64,000 nt of DNA from Lutraria lutraria (Eukaryota; Mollusca; Bivalvia; Venerida; Mactridae), in assembly GCA_964023205.1 (NCBI GenBank), contig OZ026834.1:32960756-33024755 (forward strand), given 5' to 3'. Under the pieces are notes generated by a model. It had not been told where the DNA came from and ran no database searches. It saw only the letters and a list, made by a program, of their open reading frames with translations. The translations under genes and the position numbers were made by a program. Below, piece by piece: positions 1-13,192 of this stretch (positions are counted from its first letter, which is position 1; every line of letters starts with the position of its first letter).

Positions 1-2939
1 ATACTATAACTGAACATCATCCTTTATTACGATTCTGTCAATAAACTGGACCACCGTGTAACTATGGTGCACATCAATAAAAAAATATAACAATCATGTC
101 AGATTTACAATGCTCTAGTATCAATAAAGATATATTACATTTTTGCATGAAAATATGGCCCGGTTGTAAATTTTGTAAGATTAAAGTACATTCAAGTTCA
201 AGTTATTAAGTAAATAAAATTTACTTATACAAACACATAAGCTAGTATGTCTGACACAAAATTAGCATGGAAACCATAAAAAACGAGTGTTATTCAAATG
301 TACTTCGGCTGAGATACCAAGAGATTAGCTAGATCAATTAATTTCTAATCAAATATTTAATTGCCTACATATGATACGCCCTTAGAAATCATGAGATTTT
401 GCTATGTAGAAAGATCATTTGATCTTAAAATGTAAGAATATAACTCCAAATTGAAGAGCTCATTCACAATCAGCTTTCATCAAGAAAGACAACTCACTGA
501 AACAAATAGATGAAGTTAAGACAAGTGAATAGTTAAGAGACCAACTGTTTTATATATATATATTGATTATCATGTTTCTATTAAATATTTCATAACTTCC
601 ATTCAGGTAGTAGCTGTTTACGAAGGCTTTTAGAACAGACCATTACTTTTCTAATGGGTTCATGTACAATATGAAGTCTATATTTATATACATTATACTG
701 ACCTGGTTACAAGAGACAAACCAGTTCAAAGGACAGCAGAGAAAGTGATCTATTGATATTGTATAATGATATTTACAGTGCAAGGGCATCTTTTGCATGC
801 TTACATAGTCGTTACCTTTATCAGTAAATCAATTATGAACAAAATCAATGTTGAAAGGAATGGTAGAAAGTCGATCAATGTAAAAAATGTCCGCTATTTA
901 TCAGCGTAGATATATGGAAGTTTACAGCTCAGAGTAGATAAATCAATTATTTACCCAAACAGGTCAGACAGTTTGGACAACCTGTTTAAAGCCACGTTAA
1001 GACTGTTTGCGAACAAGCAAGCCTTTAGTATAATGATTATACTGGGACACTTCAAATATAGAACTGAGGTCAATATTGACCTAGTCATTTTAATTTGCAT
1101 TGAATATCAAACTGAATGACAATCAAATAAATGTCTCCAGCAAATGAATGAAACAAAATACTAGCCAAGGGTGACAATAAATGCATGAAGAGTACTGTAT
1201 GATTATCACTTCATCGGCAAGAATTCAGCTAAGAAGCCACTGTACCTAATCATAAGCTTAAAAAATATAAGTATCAATAATTGATGTTTATCAATGGACA
1301 ATACATTAAATCTACTACAAGTAGAATATAATGGGATATTAAATGGACCATTCTTTCCTAAGAATTTAGAAAATTGATGTTATTTTCAATAGCAACATGT
1401 ACTGCGATATTTTTCAGCATGTGTAATACCACCAAAATGTTCAAGAGGCACTTATGTATCAACAATGATCATTATCCAAATTGTTCATAGAATAAGAACA
1501 AAGAAAATTAGTTCTTTTTATAATATTGAATATAATATCCCAACAATCAAACAGAATGATCCCTATCTTAGAAAAGGGGCTGCAATAAGCACCATGACTC
1601 CAAGAAGCATGTACAAGTATAAGAAGTGAAAAAAAACTAAATTCACAAAAAAAAAACACTACTAAAATAAAAAAGATTTCAATATTCAGCATAAATACAT
1701 TAACTACTTCGGGCATAGTGACTTAGATTAACATGTGCATTAAGTAAATGAAATATAATACACTAAGTAGAAATCTAATTTCACAAAATAACTCAGCCAT
1801 TTTATAAGAAGAGAAGTATGACTCAATTTTCAACATGTACATTATGCAGATGAAACAAAATGTACTAAAAAACCTTATTTTCATGAAAACCTAAGCCATG
1901 TTTGGGGTAGAGACTTATGACTCATTTAACACAAAAAAGTCCTGATAAAATGAAAGAAAATTTAAAATGCGTTATTTAAATCATCTTGATTCTATTAGGA
2001 CTCAGTCATGTTGCAATAATTAGACATAAATGCACTTAAGCTGTCATAATAATCCCAGGTTTAAAGTACTTAAAATATGAAACTATAATGTAAGAATATT
2101 TGATTTACCCCACCACCTTGGAGAATTATTAAGAAATTGTGGTACTAACGAATAAAGTCAGATATATAAGTACAAATAATTTCATACAGGTAGTTCACTT
2201 GAAATATTTCACCACACAATAATTTTACTAACACTCCTATCTAACTTTCTAGCATGACTGCAGTTCTGTATAAGTTAAATACTAAATGCAGCATTCAGAA
2301 AGAAAAAAAATACTGTCACGTCATATGACTGAATAATATGAAGACATTTTTAAAAGGTCCATGATAATTGTTAATGTAGCACTTATTCATTTTCATTGGA
2401 CCCAAAAGTGAAAGGTCAAGAGAAATTAAACAAACATAGTTAAGTAAAGACGTCATACTCTAAGCTTTAATATAATCATCGTACATCGCAATGTGATTTT
2501 CGGCATACACTGTAATTATCCGTAAGTATTATATATACAATAATCTAAGACCTAAATTTTTTAACACTGAAGTGGCAAGGTGCTAACTATCTTACATTTA
2601 CAGGTGACAGAAATGAAACAATTTTCAGAACAAAAGTTTGAGTCAATTTCAAAGAGCTTGAGATAAAACCAGTTTTGACATAAAACACAATTTTAAATAG
2701 GGTATGTTCAATCAATATAATATAAGCAATAATTTACCTTATTTAAAATTAAATTCCTCTTACCATTTACACAAACCATAGCATTGTAAATTTACTAAAT
2801 TCCGTGTCTCCAAAATTAGAATTTCAAAGATTTTTTTAGGGGGGGGGGGGGAGTGTGCATTCTGTCACCAGGTAGTTAGTGGAAGAGTATTAACTATTTG
2901 CTCAAGGTCATGACCAACATTTCATTGACCTTCACCTAC
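1..2939. other. Non-coding stretch, probably TOGARAM1 intron
   Basis: This AT-rich stretch has no convincing exon on either strand. It lies downstream of the last TOGARAM1 exon I can propose, so it is probably intron of that minus-strand gene, whose remaining exons would lie beyond the left edge. It contains a short G homopolymer near 2838-2851. Small exons could have been missed. Confidence 0.5.
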
Positions 2940-3038
2940 CTTTGCCACTCTGTACTGCAAGATCAAGACCATGAAAGTTAGTGGATTTCAAAGATTGTGT
3001 TTTCCTCAACTTCTGAAGGTGGATTTGTTTATAGGAAT
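2940..3038 (-). CDS. TOGARAM1: Possible TOGARAM1 coding exon 3
   Basis: Candidate 99-nt exon with acceptor ATATTTCAG and donor AAAG|GTAGGT. The incoming phase fits the single leftover base of the 4718-4850 exon, and the 32 full codons are open. The peptide includes QKLRKTQSLKSTNFHGLDL, which loosely resembles the basic linker segment of the family. It rests on phase and splice sites rather than strong conservation. Confidence 0.45.
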
Positions 3039-6000
3039 CTGAAATATACAGTTTATAATTTATGAATAACATAAGAACAACAATGTCATTGAAAATCATT
3101 GACAAGGTAGTTAAATAGGTAAGTAACTCAATTAAGACTTTCAAACATGTTTCTATAAACAGCACAAACTAAGGTATGTATTTTAATGGACTTATTCTAA
3201 AGTCTAAATATAATAACGTGAAAACAGCGAAACGTGACTAAAAGAGCTGAAATTGAAAAAGGAAAGACTACAAGATTCATCCCCATATTTTTTTGTAACT
3301 TAGCATGAGGGAGTTTTCAGTTTTTATCCACAACACTTTTTAGTATGAACAACACACAGCACTTGGAGGTATTATATTAGACAAAAACAAGACAAGATTT
3401 ATGTCCTGAGTTTATGATATAAATCTTCAATTGACAGTATTTAATAACTTGCACTGACAAGTTGGCATGTTTAAAAGAATATTGCAACTTGAATTCAAGT
3501 TCTATCACAATTATACAAAACATTTCAATAATGTAAGTTTATGCATGAAACATCACAAGTATTAACAAAAACTACATGGAATCTTTAGTTCTAATTTCAG
3601 AGATCAACTATCAGAATGTCAGTGAGAATTAAAAATTCAGAAATCATAATCTCTCCATCAATCATTCAACATTTTGATTCAACTACATCAATTGTTAATG
3701 GTATCTCGGGCAAAAATAGAACTGTTCAAAGAGAATATGACGTTTTAAGTCTTTACAACAAACACATCATAGACCAGGCTAGATGAACACATTAAAATGG
3801 ACATCACACACAAAAATATGAAGATTTTTCATATAATATGTTAAAACAACAAATGAAATTTACTGTGGGCTAAAGACAACTAAGCCAATTGATGTGTTTC
3901 TCAAATAAACACACTGAGTTTATAAAAGAAAGACCCCTAAAAAGTTAAAAATGGAAATGTCTAAAAAACTAGAATACTGGAAACTACTAATACATCCTAC
4001 ACTAACCACCTACTATTGATATTTTGAATAAATTAAAAACACATTATAAATTATGAAAAGTAAACATATACCCACTTTATAAACCAGGCTAATCCCTCTA
4101 GATTCAAAAGAACAGACTAAAAAAGCTTTCATGTTTAATCATGTAAAGTGGATTTTGGTGATGGACTGTTCAAACGAAATTACTAATATAACACATTTGA
4201 AATTTTATTGTAGACATATATAATAATGCATTTTAATAATCAATTAAGTATTTTGACAATATTGTTATCAACAACAAAATGTACAAGATGCAGCATTTTT
4301 TGGTCTTTCATTTATAAAAACAGAAATGGTTCAAAACACACTTGAAATAATTTTTATCAGAAATCATCTGACTAAACAAAACATTTTTTCAATGGGACAG
4401 AAATAGACTTGAAGACAATCTCAAGTCGGCTGGCAAATCTATATTTTGAATATGATTGCACTGATTGAATTCTATCATTATTCAGCATTTCAAAACTTGT
4501 CTAAAGCAATTTTACTTGTCCAGAAAATTTATTTAGAAGCTTAAGATGAAGTTGGCTTAGTACAGGCAGCCCTTTTTTGGGCTACAGATGGCAATCCATT
4601 AAAATTAAAAGAAATAAAGAAGAAATCTGCATCTCTAAAATGAATTTTTGGTCCATATGTCTAAACCTACAATATCAGTAATATAATATATAGACAATAT
4701 CAAGAAATATCGCTCACTTTCTTGTGGTTCCTCTTGTGGTGGGGGTATAGATGGTGCAGTTCGTCTTTTCACAATAGGTTTCTTGTTGTAAATATCATGA
4801 TTATCGTCACTGTTAGACCAGGTCTGTCTTGGCTTTGGTGGGCCATCCGACTGAAACATAACATGCAGTATGTGAATTAAATAGTGTAAGCAATTTTGAT
4901 AAATTTTGGTGATTTGGTGCAAGCAAGACACCGTAATGGGTCAAACCAAGGAAAATTTCAAACAGATGACACAGTTGTAAATGTCCTGTAAATTCCTGTA
5001 CATTTCAAGATGTATCACAATACATTATAACAATAGATAACAACATAAACACCAGATATCTCTATGAACTTCAAGACCGAGAGTAAATTAAAACTTACAA
5101 TTAAAGGATTCGGTTCTAAACCAGCCAAAATTTCACACCAATTGACTGAGTCCAGAAACCCCATCTTCTATACATATAATGAACCTTCCTTACACCAGGT
5201 GCTCCATTATTATAAAGTTAAGACAGGTATTATTGCATGTATAAATGATCTAACACTTGAAAACTTAATCAAACACTCCACAGCTTCATAATCTCAATCC
5301 GAATGCTATATCTTTTGAATAATCACAAATATTCTCTCAAAGGTCGAGGTAAATAGAATTTTGAAACTTAATGTTAAGAAGCAAGTTATTTGAATATGTG
5401 GCTTCTTAATTTGAAAGAATACTATTTATTCAATGCAACCCTGCTATTTTTGATACATAGAACATATTGAAATTCAAACTCAATGATGTTGGATTAAATT
5501 TTTGTTAACCAACAAAAGCATTAGCGAAACATATTCAATCAAAACAACATATTTAAGGTGTTTTATTCCATTAAATATACTGTACACATGAGTCTGGTAA
5601 ATGATATGTTGAATGTCTTTATGCATATGAATGAGCTGAGTATCATGGATTTAAATCATAATTCTCTATAGATTTCAATAGATGAAGTAAAACTGAGTAT
5701 CCGATCAAGTCTCAATAGGAAGGAAGTCTATAGATACTGTTTATCATGTTTCAAACATGCGTTCAGAATTATTGATCAACACCTCCTTGGGAGTTAAACA
5801 GAGATAATTGATTGTAGTTTCAACATCCATTTATAGACATATTATAAGCTATTCAATAATTGTGCTCATACATCATGCTGATACATGTAGCATATGAATA
5901 ATTTTACTCATAAACACTCAAGGGCTCAGCTGTTTTCTGTCATAATGACCTATCCCAAGGTCTCTTGGGTATTTAAATGTTAAATGACTAAATTCATAAC

Positions 6001-9000
6001 AATTTTGTAACAACAAATACAGCACTACATAAGTCACTGGTAGGTTCTACACCAGAATACATCAGTCAATAGTTTGGATTACATAAATAAAATATGAAGC
6101 TTGTACATAATAGTGATCAGGAAAAATAGGTGTTAAGTCCTAATTTTTCTGTGAAACCTAGACCTTATTTATATAAAGTCATTTTTTTAAAAGATTTTTC
6201 GTATAACGAAAATAAATCTCTGCCAACCTACATGTACGAACCCTGTATTTTTATAGATGTGTGCAGAAACCAAGTTGTTGTGGTTGTTTTTTGGGGGAGG
6301 GGGGGGCTTAGTATAAACAAGGAATATTACTTTATATCTAGAAGTTAGAATGAACATGAATTTGTTTTAGCTTAAATCAGTCTAAGACTTGTGGTTCTTT
6401 TTTATTCAGTCAAAACAAACATGGTACTGTATACACAAGAGAACCTGATCATTACTTACCAATCCTAAGTAATCAGTACTAATCTATCATTCATGAGCAG
6501 TTGTTGATAACAGCTAGGTAAGTATTAGATCGAACACGAAATACATACTGAATGTTAAATTGTATTGTCATGCAAGACAAGAAAGAAATCATTTTATCAG
6601 GTATAACGATCAAAAACATACAACAGGGCATTCAGATAGTTTGCTAAAACTGGAAGGCCAATGCAGCGAGGTGTGTAAATACCCAGTCATGCATAGTATT
6701 CTAAGGCGCAAATGAAATCATTTTTTTTGCTCATTTGATTATCTGATTATACTATTTAAGACAGTGAGGTCAAATTGTGCCTAAAAAATCTACACTATCT
6801 ACTTTAGCTGAAGTAAATTAGACAAGGTCTGATTACAAAAATGTTGAACTGACATGAAACATTGAATACCACTGGAACATGATCAGTAAAAGCTAAAAAT
6901 ACTGTCTATTTATACCACACATGGTCATAAAAGAAATATGTGTCAGATTGATCATATAATCTACTCAAAAGTTTTCTTATGAGCCATTTTATGACAGCTG
7001 TTGACAAAATGCATATCTATGCAATGAGTTAAATCAGTAGATGATTTTTACAGCTGTTACAATAAGATCAACATTATTGTAATATCAATAAATATACTGA
7101 AAGAATCGATACAGAAGTATACTTTTTAGAGTCAACATAATATATATACATATGCTTTGAGATCACTGTTTGAGAAAATAAATACTTTCAATTACAGAAG
7201 GTTTTCGAAATGGAATGCTTGCTCACTACATCAATAACTAAAGCACTTCATAAAATCAAGTTTAATTCAAACTGTACAATTTTTTTGCAGAAAAATAGTT
7301 TTAGACAAATTACTCCAACAAAAGATCCCATCAATTTATTAATAATTTACAATAAAGTTGTGATCTCAAAACATTTATTTTCTTCTATACCAGTTTTGTT
7401 TGTGATTAGCCGAAGATTATACAAAGCTTTGTGTAAATTCAATCATTCTGTAACAGTGCCAAACTACAATCAACAAATATGACCGTTTCAGCATTGGGTA
7501 TTTGAAAATAGTTGTTAGACATTGGGGTTACACCGTTACACTTCTATACACAAGAATGGCTCTGTAATTTGAAATTTTAGATCTTGCAGTATTAAAAAGT
7601 TGAACGGTAATATTTCTTTAAACAGCCTAATAGACAATGAATAAGAATCTTTAATTGGGGCACAGTTCATATAAATAAAGTTAAACAAACTTAATACAGT
7701 TGGAATAATCTGGATGAGTAAGTCAGTTATTAAATATTTACGTTTCGAGGGAAATTTTATAATTTTTAAGGTTTCCTCAAACAGCAGTACAAAGACATTC
7801 TTAAAGTCACATGTCTACAAAACCTTTATAAAGCGCAGAACAATACCATATAAATAAACTGAGATCATTAATAATCATGTAAGGTTAGTAATTTTAATTT
7901 TATTACAATGCCTATTGATAGAATAAGAATTATTTACTGCCTACAGAACCACATTCTTGATTGATAAGGGTTAGTTTATAGTAACACAACACTGATATAT
8001 TAACATAACTGACATAATGCAATGGATGAACTAAGTCACATGACATTCATGACTGACTTAGAGAAAGGATGATTTTTTCCAATTGCAACAATAAGTTTAT
8101 GAATTGGATAGCAGTTAACAACTCCCAAAGTAAATAAAACAAGAGAAAATAATATCAAACCAACATTTTTTTTATCGCAATAACCCTATGTATATCAATT
8201 TGTGAATGCTTTGTTAAATTGTTTTTAAACTGCTGTTCAATATACTAATGTATTACCCAAGTTAAAAACTTACTGAACTGCAGACAAACTGACAGAAAAT
8301 ATTGACATTTTACAATCATGAACTCAGATTAAAATAGACAAAACTGAAAAGTTTCAGGATAAGAGTTATTTACTGATATTTATATTAATTGAGCAGGATT
8401 AATTCCTAAATTCTAAGAAGTCTGCATTTTAAAAAAGCTACAACAGAGCTCAACAAATCCACCTGTCTGCTTGAACTTATGAGAAGACAAAGGACAAGTT
8501 GAAATTGCTGTACAACTAGTTAAATGTCTAAGCAAGACAAGAAGTCTGAAAAGAAAATGTCATGCCCAGTACATATAATTATGACTATAATATCATCAAC
8601 CAAGACAAAACCCAGTGTAATGATAATCACACACAAATTATGAAGTTATTGTTTTATCTAATAAACAGAACAAGATTATCAATTACCTGTCCATTAGTTT
8701 CTCCTTCCCATGGCAACTTTTTCCGACCTCTCCCAGCACTGAGGTAGGGTCGACTTTGTCCATTGGCATCACCAGTATTAGCAGTGGGCGTTGGACAATT
8801 TGATGATACAGATTCCAGTTCCATTGTATCAGATCTTGAAAGACCTCTCATGCTGGTAGAACCTCCTACTATCCATTCAACATCTGCTCCTTGAGCCGAA
8901 AAGGTTCCAGATGTACGAGTAGAGGCAGAAGAAGGGACTGGGGTAGCATACTCAACCAGACCTTCACTGTTGAGTTTAGGTAACTGTCTACGAGCAAGTC

Positions 9001-10591
9001 GAGCCTGTACTGCACCCATAACACCTTCTCCATCATTACTAAGTTCAACTTGATCAACAACCTGAACTAATGGTCCCAGCCTGCCAGGACCCATGGCTTG
9101 GGCAATCACAGAGAGGCATTCAAGTGCCGCTTGACGCACTTGACGTTTACCATCGGTCAAGGTAGGGGCAACCATTCTGCAGACACCTGGGAGATCAAAT
9201 GCATAACTTGGAAAAGTTAACAATGCCGCAATAACAATGTTCAGAGTTTCCTGTCTGACCTTAGAGTTTTTATGCTGAAGATTTTCACATATCACAGATA
9301 GCACTGGTTTTGCAGAATGACTTTGCATCATTTTGATGGCAACTTTCATTACTGCCTGTCTAACAACAATTTTATTATCACCCATTCTTTTCGTTAAAGC
9401 TGACGAAAGCGCCTTCAAGAACTGTTTCACATTCTTACCCAACCTTTCCACTAATATACACAATATGTCCAACGTCACAGTGGTAATCTTGAAATTTGAA
9501 TCATCCAACAAATTATTCAAGAAACTGATGAATGAAATCATGTGAGGCATCAGATTGTTTTGAACCTCAATGTCACTCAAATCAAACATGATATTCCGCA
9601 ATTCCTCAACACCTTTCGCTCGGAGCTTAAAGTTTTCTTGGTCATTTATCTGACTCATTACATGACTAGGAATAATTCCAAACTCGTAGGAACCAACATA
9701 CTGAGCCTGGTTTAAGTGTTGGTGATGTTGCTGGCTATTCTTGTTTGATCCGTTCACAACAGCTTTAGAGAATCTTGGTGTGGCTTGTGAACTTGATGGC
9801 CCTCCACGATTAGAAGTGTCACCATTATCATCACTTTGACCAGTTAACTGATAATAATAACGTCTCAATGGAGCTGACAATTTGTGTAGATAAATATTGA
9901 ACTCTCTTTCTCCAACAAGATTTTTGATTTTTTCAAGAGTCATCAATGAGCAGTCCCGTAAATTATCCTCCATTGATGTGTCCAAAAGCTTTTTAGCAAG
10001 AGACTGTGTGATCTCGAAAAAATTCTCACGAGCAAACTCAGGTGTAAAAAGCATAGGTAGGGCAACAATAGATTCTTTACGTACCCGAGGATCATCGTTT
10101 TCTAATCCGAACTGAACAATGAATCTCAGTAAAGATGGAACATGCACTGTACACTTCATGTAGACATGAAGCGTCTGAATCACAGCGCGACGAACAGTTA
10201 TTTTGCTTTCCCCAATGTTTGGGATAAGTTTTCCCATTATCTCTGACATACAGGCATCCAAACCTTCCCCAAACTGGGGTATTACTTCGTTGATTAGCTG
10301 AATACATTTTAATCTAACGTCCCAGTTTGAATCAGCAAGAGCCAACCCTAAACCTTTAAAAATAGCTTGTTGATTTGAAAATGGCAGCTTTCCACCATTC
10401 CTCCTCACTGTTATCAACAACTGTTCAAGTATTTCTACACGTCTCTGAAATCGTTGGTCTCTTAGTTGATCTAAGACATCATTTTCATCCATATTCCAGC
10501 CTCCAGACGGGCGTTTATCTAAGTAAGTGGCATCACTGAAATCGTGCATAGAAAATTTTGCAACCTGGACTTTGGCGACTTTACCTGCCAT
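2940..10591 (-). CDS. TOGARAM1: TOG array regulator of axonemal microtubules 1 (crescerin), 5' part
   Basis: TOGARAM1/crescerin is a ciliary protein. Its TOG domains bind tubulin and regulate axonemal microtubule length. Coding exons, in transcript order, are 10591-8687, 4850-4718 and a less certain 3038-2940. The first exon gives 635 residues: one TOG domain (roughly residues 35-255), a low-complexity Ser/Gln/His-rich linker, a second TOG domain that begins near FGIIPSHVMSQI and includes the family-typical LLDDSNFK, and a C-terminal flank ending in KKLPWEGETNGQ. This layout matches the N-terminal TOG1-TOG2 half of the vertebrate protein. The later exons are the basic/proline-rich linker before TOG3-TOG4, which are not in the window. 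The start is the ATG at 10591; a GTG two codons upstream is not a plausible eukaryotic start. Exon phases agree (0, then 1). Confidence 0.9.
3039..4717. other. TOGARAM1 intron, nothing else seen
   Basis: AT-rich sequence between two proposed TOGARAM1 exons. I see no RNA gene or clear transposon in it. Confidence 0.5.
4718..4850 (-). CDS. TOGARAM1: TOGARAM1 coding exon 2 (linker)
   Basis: 133-nt exon with acceptor TTTCAG and donor AAA|GTGAGC. It starts in phase 0, which matches the end of the first exon. It encodes a polar, proline-rich segment with KPIVKRRTAPSIPPP and no folded domain, consistent with the disordered linker between TOG2 and TOG3. Further small exons may lie between this and the first exon. 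Confidence 0.75.
4851..8686. other. TOGARAM1 intron, nothing else seen
   Basis: A 3.8-kb intron between the TOG1-TOG2 exon and the linker exon. Open frames here are short and show no family resemblance. There is a G-rich tract near 6293-6308 and no clear repeat element. Confidence 0.55.
8687..10591 (-). CDS. TOGARAM1: TOGARAM1 coding exon 1 (TOG1 and TOG2)
   Basis: Single 1905-nt exon, exactly 635 codons, ending at donor CAG|GTAATT in phase 0. It holds both N-terminal TOG domains without an intron. HEAT-repeat features are visible, such as repeated VRxxxVxxL helices (for example ITVRRAVIQTL and IVVRQAVMKVA). Confidence 0.93.
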
Positions 10592-10830
10592 GAACACAAA
10601 AATAAATTATCAAATTAAGAAGACAGACAAATTCTACACCACACTCATGGTCAAGTCGATAGATGACCAATCAAACTTCATATCCACACTATTAAGAACT
10701 GTCGATAATGTCATGATTCTTCAAGGTTCGAATTGAAATAGAAAGAATTTTCGTATCAAGTCCAAGGACGGCAAAAATGGCGACTTCTCCCCAACAACAG
10801 ATTGTATTGATCACGTGACTACGTGTAGAT
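10592..10830 (-). promoter_or_regulatory. Probable TOGARAM1 5' UTR and promoter region
   Basis: The region just upstream of the TOGARAM1 ATG contains an E-box palindrome TCACGTGA at 10811-10818 and an AAAATGGCGAC motif near 10774 resembling a YY1 site. Both are common near transcription starts of housekeeping animal genes. The transcription start itself is not determinable by eye. Confidence 0.35.
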
Positions 10831-11477
10831 GCCAATTGGTATTCACAATAAGAATGAATTTCTTTAGACGAAAATATAAATAGAATTGATATACAGGGAA
10901 ATAAATCGTATTCAGACTTGTCCGTATACACGCTCGTTTGTCGCACTTAGATGTAATGTTTTTTAAACTCGAGGAAATCAGTTTGTTTGCAGTGAGTTAT
11001 TCACACGTTTGTTGCATTTATTATTCTGATAAGTTTAGACTAGATTAACCACAAACAAATTGAAAAAAATAAGCACTACTGTAGAAGAACTACCTTCCCA
11101 AAATATACCATCACCAAAACCCACCCTACATAAATCTTACAAAAAATAGAGGATAAACACTGTCGAATTGAGGGCACCGTCTTGCTAAGGTGTTTAAAAG
11201 GGCCAAACCTCACGTGCGTTGTCCCCGTGGCAAAAAACAACATGAATAAATAAATACACCGATACGAAGATAGAGACAAACATAGGCCTATGTGATCGTA
11301 ACAAGAAGCTCTAGATAGTTCAAGTTTTCCCTAACTTATATTAATAAACCAACAAAATTAACTTGAACTATATAATTATTTCAATGATGTTTAATATGAC
11401 GTCATATTAGGCATATAGGGCCTATATAATTATTTGATCCGCGCAGGCATAAATAAAAGTAGGCCTACCCTATCTCA

Positions 11478-11711
11478 ACTTTTTGGTGTGCTCCAATTTT
11501 TATCAACTAGGTATCATTTTGTAGGGGTAGGTGTCATTTTGTAGGGGATGTCTTGCTCTATTGCAAGATATAATTTACTTTAATATAAATCAATATCTTC
11601 AATAGAAAATGAACAATAAGCAAACTTGATTTTGAGAGATTTTGTCAATCTGCCGCGTGACGGCGAGATTTCGACTACTTGCTTATCTGTGTATGTATAC
11701 ACAGGTCTTTG
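11478..11711 (-). mobile_element. Truncated copy of the CAAAGACC-TIR DNA transposon
   Basis: This stretch is an inverted, diverged copy of part of the element at 53034-53532. Shared landmarks on the opposite strand include GGAGCACAC, the ATGATACCTAGTTGATAAAA block and AATAGAGCAAGACAT. The terminal repeat is present only at the right end (GGTCTTTG, ending at 11711). The left half is missing and the left edge is approximate. Confidence 0.75.
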
Positions 11712-12041
11712 ATGGAAAGTTGAAAAATAGTTTTGCCATATACTGGTACAATGACTAATTCCGGACAATTTTGAAATATTTTTAAACGATAATTCCGGAA
11801 ATACAGGTGGTTGTGTTCGTATCATGAAAATAATTGGTTCTCCCCCCCCCCCCCCCCCTGTTAATTTACGTACCTTTCACTGGTTCGACAGTCCAGATAA
11901 CTAATACGGTACAAAAGAGCTAGAGAACCACAACAATGATTCGATGGTAATTTGTTTGTTAGACACACACATTCTTTTAAAATGTCAAATTCTACCATAT
12001 GTATATATCTGTTAATCACAAATTCTGGTTAATATGGCCAA

Positions 12042-12082
12042 GGACTTAGTCCTTGATGTATATAAGTCCTTGATATGGCTCA
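12042..12082. repeat. Palindromic AAGGACTTA motif cluster
   Basis: CAAGGACTTAGTCCTTG is a near-perfect 17-bp palindrome. It is followed about 10 bp later by TAAGTCCTTGATATGGC, which is complementary to the GCCAAGGACTTA at the left. The same motif recurs near 30048, 30842, 31118 and 54511. Confidence 0.6.
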
Positions 12083-12475
12083 AAGTGAATTGACTTCCAC
12101 GGCTCGGAAGAATTCGTAATAATTATCAATCGAACGATATTCAACTGACTGACAATTTAGATATGCATATAGAAAATAATTTAATTAATTTTAGGTACCA
12201 ATTTGAGATTTGAGCATTATTTTCTGCTTGTCGTGTATAAACAGGCGCTATGAGCTTTATTCCGCAAAGATAGCATGCGAGACTGTTTGAATAGTTCATT
12301 TGAACCTTCCTGTTCATTCACATATCCTTATATCCAAAAGAAAGCTCGAAATAGAGAATTGCTGGTAAGAAATATAACACCATTACTCATCCGTCATCGG
12401 TGTTAACCTCTGTTGGGTAGTCATCACTTTGTAGGGCATTCACCCGGTTATACCGTGTGATTACAGATAGTTTAA

Positions 12476-12822
12476 AGGGGCATACCCTACAACTTGTTTC
12501 AATTAGAATTAAGGCAAAATGATGATATATTAAAAGCTTGTAAAGAAAAAAGCCGACAAAGAAAGTTTCAGCCAAAAATTCATCCAATTAAAAATAAAAT
12601 CATAAAAAATATGTATTTGTGACACATACATTTAGTCATGGACATTTTTGAGTGGAAGTGATTTATTATTCATAGCTATGTTTTTTGCGGCTAGTACCTA
12701 AATTATAGTCATTTTATGACCCAAGTTCTTCTTGCAATTATCCATTATATATTGTTTTACAGATACATCTAACACAATTTTACACTTTCACAGAATGTTT
12801 GTCAGTTGTAGGGTATGCCCCT
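12476..12822. mobile_element. TTAA-flanked MITE, 347 bp
   Basis: Terminal inverted repeats AGGGGCATACCCTACAACT (left) and AGTTGTAGGGTATGCCCCT (right) are perfect over 19 bp. TTAA lies at both edges (12472-12475 and 12823-12826), as expected of a TTAA target-site duplication (piggyBac-type or similar). There is no internal coding capacity, so it is non-autonomous. Confidence 0.85.
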
Positions 12823-13015
12823 TTAAAGCAACAACTATAATATACAATATGTCCTATCTTTTGACCGATGAAGCGATGAAGATCATATCTTTGTAATATA
12901 TTGTATTTTTAAACCATGATCACTGCTGCATGCCAAGCAATACGAACGTACCTCCCATCTTTGTACTCAACAATATAGAAATAAATGTCGTTATAGATAA
13001 TAAGAATAATATATA

Positions 13016-13192
13016 CAGTAAAACCTCTCCAGAGCGGCCCTCTGTAGAGCAACAATTTATCCATAACAACACCTTCAATTTTTCCCTTAAGTTGATACTT
13101 ACATTAAATATAACCTCTGTAGAGCAACAACCTCTAAACAACAGCCAACATTTGCAGCTCCCACATGATGTTGCTCTACAGAGGTTGTACTG
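13016..13192. mobile_element. TA-flanked Tigger/pogo-like MITE, copy 1
   Basis: 177-bp foldback element with ends CAGTAAAACCTCT and AGAGGTTGTACTG, flanked by TA on both sides. Several internal copies of the TAGAGCAACAACCTCTA type give the element a symmetric structure. It is homologous along its length to 33315-33488. The CAGT-AACCTC type of terminus is characteristic of Tigger/pogo elements (family assignment by inference). Confidence 0.8.

Noticed and set aside
9333..10307. Antisense and alternate-frame open frames over TOGARAM1
   Set aside because: They are shadows of the strongly conserved TOG-domain frame.
11843..11859. Poly-C tract (and poly-G near 2838)
   Set aside because: Simple homopolymers whose length is prone to sequencing error; no feature supported.
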